From: Pseudomonas thivervalensis
Lineage (GTDB): Bacteria; Pseudomonadota; Gammaproteobacteria; Pseudomonadales; Pseudomonadaceae
Direction of reading: 5' to 3'
Assembly (NCBI RefSeq): GCF_001269655.1
Contig: NZ_LHVE01000015.1
Span: 62,001-126,000, forward strand
DNA: 64,000 bases
The notes below the pieces were generated by a model. The model was not told the origin of the DNA. It worked only from the letters and a program-made list of their open reading frames with translations, and did no database searches. The position numbers and the translations under genes are program-made. The number at the start of each line of letters is the position of its first letter. Positions within the stretch are counted from its first letter, which is position 1. Below, in pieces: positions 61,748-64,000 of this stretch.

Positions 61748-62244
61748 ATCTCGCCTTTCTCCACTTCGGCATGCTCGCTGGAACCCGCGCCGACCTTGCG
61801 GTGCGGGTGCTCGATCTTCACCGAGGGGAATTGCGACGAAGCGTAGCGCACGACCAGGATCGAAAACGCCAGCAACAGGATGCCACCGCACAGGTAGATG
61901 ATCCCCAGGTCGGGCGGGCTGTGGTGGGAAACGTTGGAAATCAGCAGCCGCGTCAGCGCGGTGATCGCCACATAGATCAGGAATCGCACCGGCATGTGGT
62001 TGGTCTTGAAGTAGATCCCGACCATCGCCCCCAATTCCAGGTAGATGAACAGCAGCAGGATGTCATCGATCTTGATGTGCCCCGCCTCGAGCATCTGCAG
62101 GAACTCCATCACCGCGGCCCACGCGGTCACCGCACCGATGGCGAACAGCGCCAGGTAGTGGAAGGTCTCGACGAACAGGTTTCCCAGGGACTCGGCCAGT
62201 TGATGGACGTTCTGGCGCAGGTTCTCGGCCCAGTTGATTTTCAC
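61744..62244 (-). CDS. psiE: PsiE-family inner-membrane protein
   Basis: 166 residues from a GTG start with AAGGAA upstream. Four membrane helices (about 23-48, 60-80, 86-105, 112-132) and the motif ELGAMVGIYFKTNHMPVRFLIYVAITALTRLLI place it in the phosphate-starvation-inducible PsiE family. It is not known to be controlled by Pho here; I saw no clear Pho box. Confidence 0.88.
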   Translation of the reverse strand: MKINWAENLRQNVHQLAESLGNLFVETFHYLALFAIGAVTAWAAVMEFLQMLEAGHIKIDDILLLFIYLELGAMVGIYFKTNHMPVRFLIYVAITALTRLLISNVSHHSPPDLGIIYLCGGILLLAFSILVVRYASSQFPSVKIEHPHRKVGAGSSEHAEVEKGEI

Positions 62245-62579
62245 GATGTAGTTTCCTTAGGTCGGTTCGACCGGATGATGCGGGTTGGACGTGACGGTTG
62301 TTCTGCATGCAGAAAAAAGGCCAGCGACCGAGGTGAGATGGCGATAGGCTGGTATTCGACACGTTGGGGAGCTTCATGCGGCCTGATCGCGAGCAAGCTT
62401 TGCTCCCACACAAGCTCTGCCCCGCAAGCTTTGCACCTACAAGCTTCGCGCTCACATGCCGAAATCGGTCTACATTAAAAAGCCACTATCCAAAGCAAGA
62501 GGATTCGCTTATCCTTTTGCCTGTATATAAATACAGTAGTCGCAAAGACAAACCAATGTGAAGGCATGTGAGGTGGTGA
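62245..62579. other. Non-coding region between psiE and yebG
   Basis: About 330 bases. It contains the LexA box at 62521-62536 and a degenerate REP-like stretch (GCGAGCAAGCTTTGCTCCCA, about 62389-62408). No supported gene. Confidence 0.5.
62521..62536 (+). promoter_or_regulatory. LexA (SOS) box of yebG
   Basis: CTGTATATAAATACAG is a perfect CTGT-N8-ACAG operator with an AT-rich centre, 44 bases before the yebG ATG. Confidence 0.92.
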
Positions 62580-62840
62580 ATGGCCGTCGAAGTGGTATAC
62601 CGCAGCAGCCGAGATCTGGAGCGCTTGTTCATGGATAAAGCCGAAGCTGACCGTCATGACAAAATGCTGGAGCTCGCCGAATTGCTGGCCGAAGTGTTGC
62701 AAAAAGCCGTTCCATCGCTGAGCGAGCAACAGGTCGAGGAAGCCGGGATCTACATGGCGAAAAATCGCGATGTGTTCGCCAAGGCATTCAAGAGCCAGCC
62801 GGACGCCTTGTCCGAACTGCTCAACCCGTCGGACGAATAA
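62580..62840 (+). CDS. yebG: DNA-damage-inducible protein YebG
   Basis: 86 residues. It matches E. coli YebG along its N-terminal part (MAVEVVYRSSRDLERLFMDKAEADRHDKMLELAELLAEVLQ). The SOS box at 62521 gives LexA control. GAGGTGG precedes the ATG. The biochemical function is unknown. Confidence 0.93.
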   Translation: MAVEVVYRSSRDLERLFMDKAEADRHDKMLELAELLAEVLQKAVPSLSEQQVEEAGIYMAKNRDVFAKAFKSQPDALSELLNPSDE

Positions 62841-62842
62841 CC

Positions 62843-62916
62843 AAAAAGATCGCAGCCTTCGGCAGTTCCCACATGGAATACACCGTGTAGGAGCTGCCGA
62901 AGGCTGCGATCTTTTT
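62843..62916. repeat. Inner-type REP inverted repeat; may terminate yebG
   Basis: AAAAAGATCGCAGCCTTCGG pairs with CCGAAGGCTGCGATCTTTTT across ~30 bases. The right side ends in T5, so it can act as a terminator for yebG and, in the other direction, for the MocR gene. Confidence 0.8.
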
Positions 62917-64000
62917 AGTAATAACGACGCGGATCCGAATCGATCAAGCTCGCCAGCTTGGTCAGGGCGAAGCGCAGTTCGTCCTGACTGGTGGGCGACA
63001 TCAACACCAGCCGCACGCACCGGGTAGTGCCTGAACGCTCAGCCTGGAACTGGGTGCCGCTGAGCACCAATACACCGTTGGCCCGGGCGAGCATGGTGAA
63101 TTCGTCGCTGGTCCAGGGCTCGGGCAGCGTCAACCAGACGTGGTAGGAATACGGCTGGGTCTTGAGCTCGAAATTGGCAAAGATTTCCCGGGCGATCGCT
63201 TGTCGCCCCGCCGCCTCGTTGCGCTGGATACGGATCAGTTTCTTGTCCAGGCCTTCGGTAATTACATTGCTGGCCAATTGCGCGGTCAACGGCGACGGCA
63301 TCCAGACGCTGCTGCGCACCATCGACGTCAGGCGCGATAGCAGTTTCGGCGGACTGTAGATATAACCGACACGAAGCGCTGGCATGACCGATTTCGACAG
63401 ACTGGTCAGATACACCGAACGATCCGGCGCAAAAGCCGACAACGGCTTGATCGACGGATCGGTGGCCAGGAAGCCATAGATATCATCGTCCAGGATGATG
63501 AAGTCGAACTCCTCGGCCAGCGCGGCGATCTGGGCCCGACGTTTCTGCGACATGATCGCCGCCGTCGGGTTCTGGCAGGTCGCCACGCAGACCAGCATCG
63601 CTGGCTTCTCTTGCAGGCACAGTTCGCGAAGGGCTTCGGGGATGATGCCTTCGTCATCCATCGGCACGCCACGCAGGCGACGCTCAAGGCCATGGGCCAG
63701 GGAAATGATGCCCGGATAGCACAGCGCTTCGCAGAGCACCAGGTCGCCGGCGTTGGTCAGGGCGCTCATCGCGACCATCAAGCCATGCTGGGCCCCGGCG
63801 GTAATCACCACTTGCTGCCATTGCGCGTCGGGCAGTGAATGACGCAACCACTGCGCCCCCGCCTCACGATGGGCCGGGTGACCGCCATCCGGCGCGTAAT
63901 CCAGGGCGCGGGCGAAATCCGTGCTTTTGGCCATGCCCACCAGCGCGCCGCGCAACCAGTACTCCAGGGTCTCGCTGTAGGGCTTGATGATCGAAAGGTC
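62915..64000 (-). CDS. MocR-type (GntR/aminotransferase) regulator, C-terminal part (cut by window edge)
   Basis: About 361 residues are visible. The frame is open to the window edge (LSIIKPYSETLEYWLRGALVG is the first visible part), so the N-terminal GntR helix-turn-helix would lie outside. The visible part is a fold-type I aminotransferase domain: VVITAGAQHGLMVAMSAL, ILDDDIYGFLATD, and the PLP-Lys motif YLTSLSKSVMPALRVGYI. It is a MocR-type regulator or, less likely, a stand-alone aminotransferase. Target unknown. Confidence 0.85.
   Translation of the reverse strand, partial: DLSIIKPYSETLEYWLRGALVGMAKSTDFARALDYAPDGGHPAHREAGAQWLRHSLPDAQWQQVVITAGAQHGLMVAMSALTNAGDLVLCEALCYPGIISLAHGLERRLRGVPMDDEGIIPEALRELCLQEKPAMLVCVATCQNPTAAIMSQKRRAQIAALAEEFDFIILDDDIYGFLATDPSIKPLSAFAPDRSVYLTSLSKSVMPALRVGYIYSPPKLLSRLTSMVRSSVWMPSPLTAQLASNVITEGLDKKLIRIQRNEAAGRQAIAREIFANFELKTQPYSYHVWLTLPEPWTSDEFTMLARANGVLVLSGTQFQAERSGTTRCVRLVLMSPTSQDELRFALTKLASLIDSDPRRYY

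Overview
The window is chromosomal DNA from a fluorescent Pseudomonas, most likely of the P. fluorescens group. The evidence is the gene content and order (mraZ-rsmH-ftsL next to rnpB and rsmI; rplM-rpsI-petABC-sspAB; cyoABCDE-dsbB-hmp-norR; fecIRA), the high GC content, and many REP palindromes of the GTGGGAGCGAGC and GTGGCGAGGGAGC types between genes. I found no tRNA or rRNA gene, no insertion sequence, no prophage and no CRISPR array.

Layout. 1-7.1 kb: the start of the division and cell wall cluster (mraZ, rsmH, partial ftsL) behind a strong promoter with three MraZ-type repeats; RNase P RNA; then the rsmI / lpoA-yraN-diaA-dolP block in the same gene order as E. coli. 7.1-8.0 kb: no genes, but a 0.9 kb near-palindrome. 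8.1-13 kb: sspB-sspA, the cytochrome bc1 operon petABC, and ribosomal protein genes rplM-rpsI. 13-20.7 kb: metabolic and housekeeping genes (tas-like reductase, acyl-CoA dehydrogenase with a divergent AraC-type regulator, zapE, trpS, an alpha/beta hydrolase, zapG). 20.9-33.9 kb: a complete ectoine/hydroxyectoine island. One arm is enuR-eutB-eutC-doeA-doeB-doeX-doeC-doeD, for breakdown to aspartate; the divergent arm is ehuB-ehuC-ehuD-ehuA, an ABC importer. eutA is missing. 34-41 kb: an OmpA-like lipoprotein, an aminotransferase with divergent LysR regulator, a diguanylate cyclase, DUF72 and orphan proteins, and a HigBA-type toxin-antitoxin pair flanked by a duplicated terminator. 41-50.6 kb: the cytochrome bo3 oxidase operon cyoABCDE, dsbB, and the nitric oxide defence pair hmp/norR. 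51-57 kb: CheV, a small exported protein, a YkgJ-type cysteine protein, a 2-hydroxyacid dehydrogenase, an EamA exporter and an AraC regulator. 56.5-60.4 kb: a ferric citrate type cell-surface signalling system, fecI-fecR-fecA. 60.5-64 kb: an HPF-like protein, DUF3509, PsiE, SOS-controlled yebG, and a MocR-type gene cut by the window edge.

The strongest candidate for something undescribed is the pair of inverted ~322 bp elements at 7112-8009. The arms differ at about 25 positions, and ten of those differences form five compensatory base-pair changes that preserve short stems, including both stems of a possible H-type pseudoknot. This is the signature of a structured RNA (or single-stranded DNA) element rather than of a protein gene. 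Other points of note are a shared palindromic motif (ATTG-N2-CTAG-N2-CAAT type) upstream of both enuR and eutB that could be the EnuR operator, the lost eutA, a C-terminal extension on TrpS, nested REP elements, and the duplicated terminators around the toxin-antitoxin genes.
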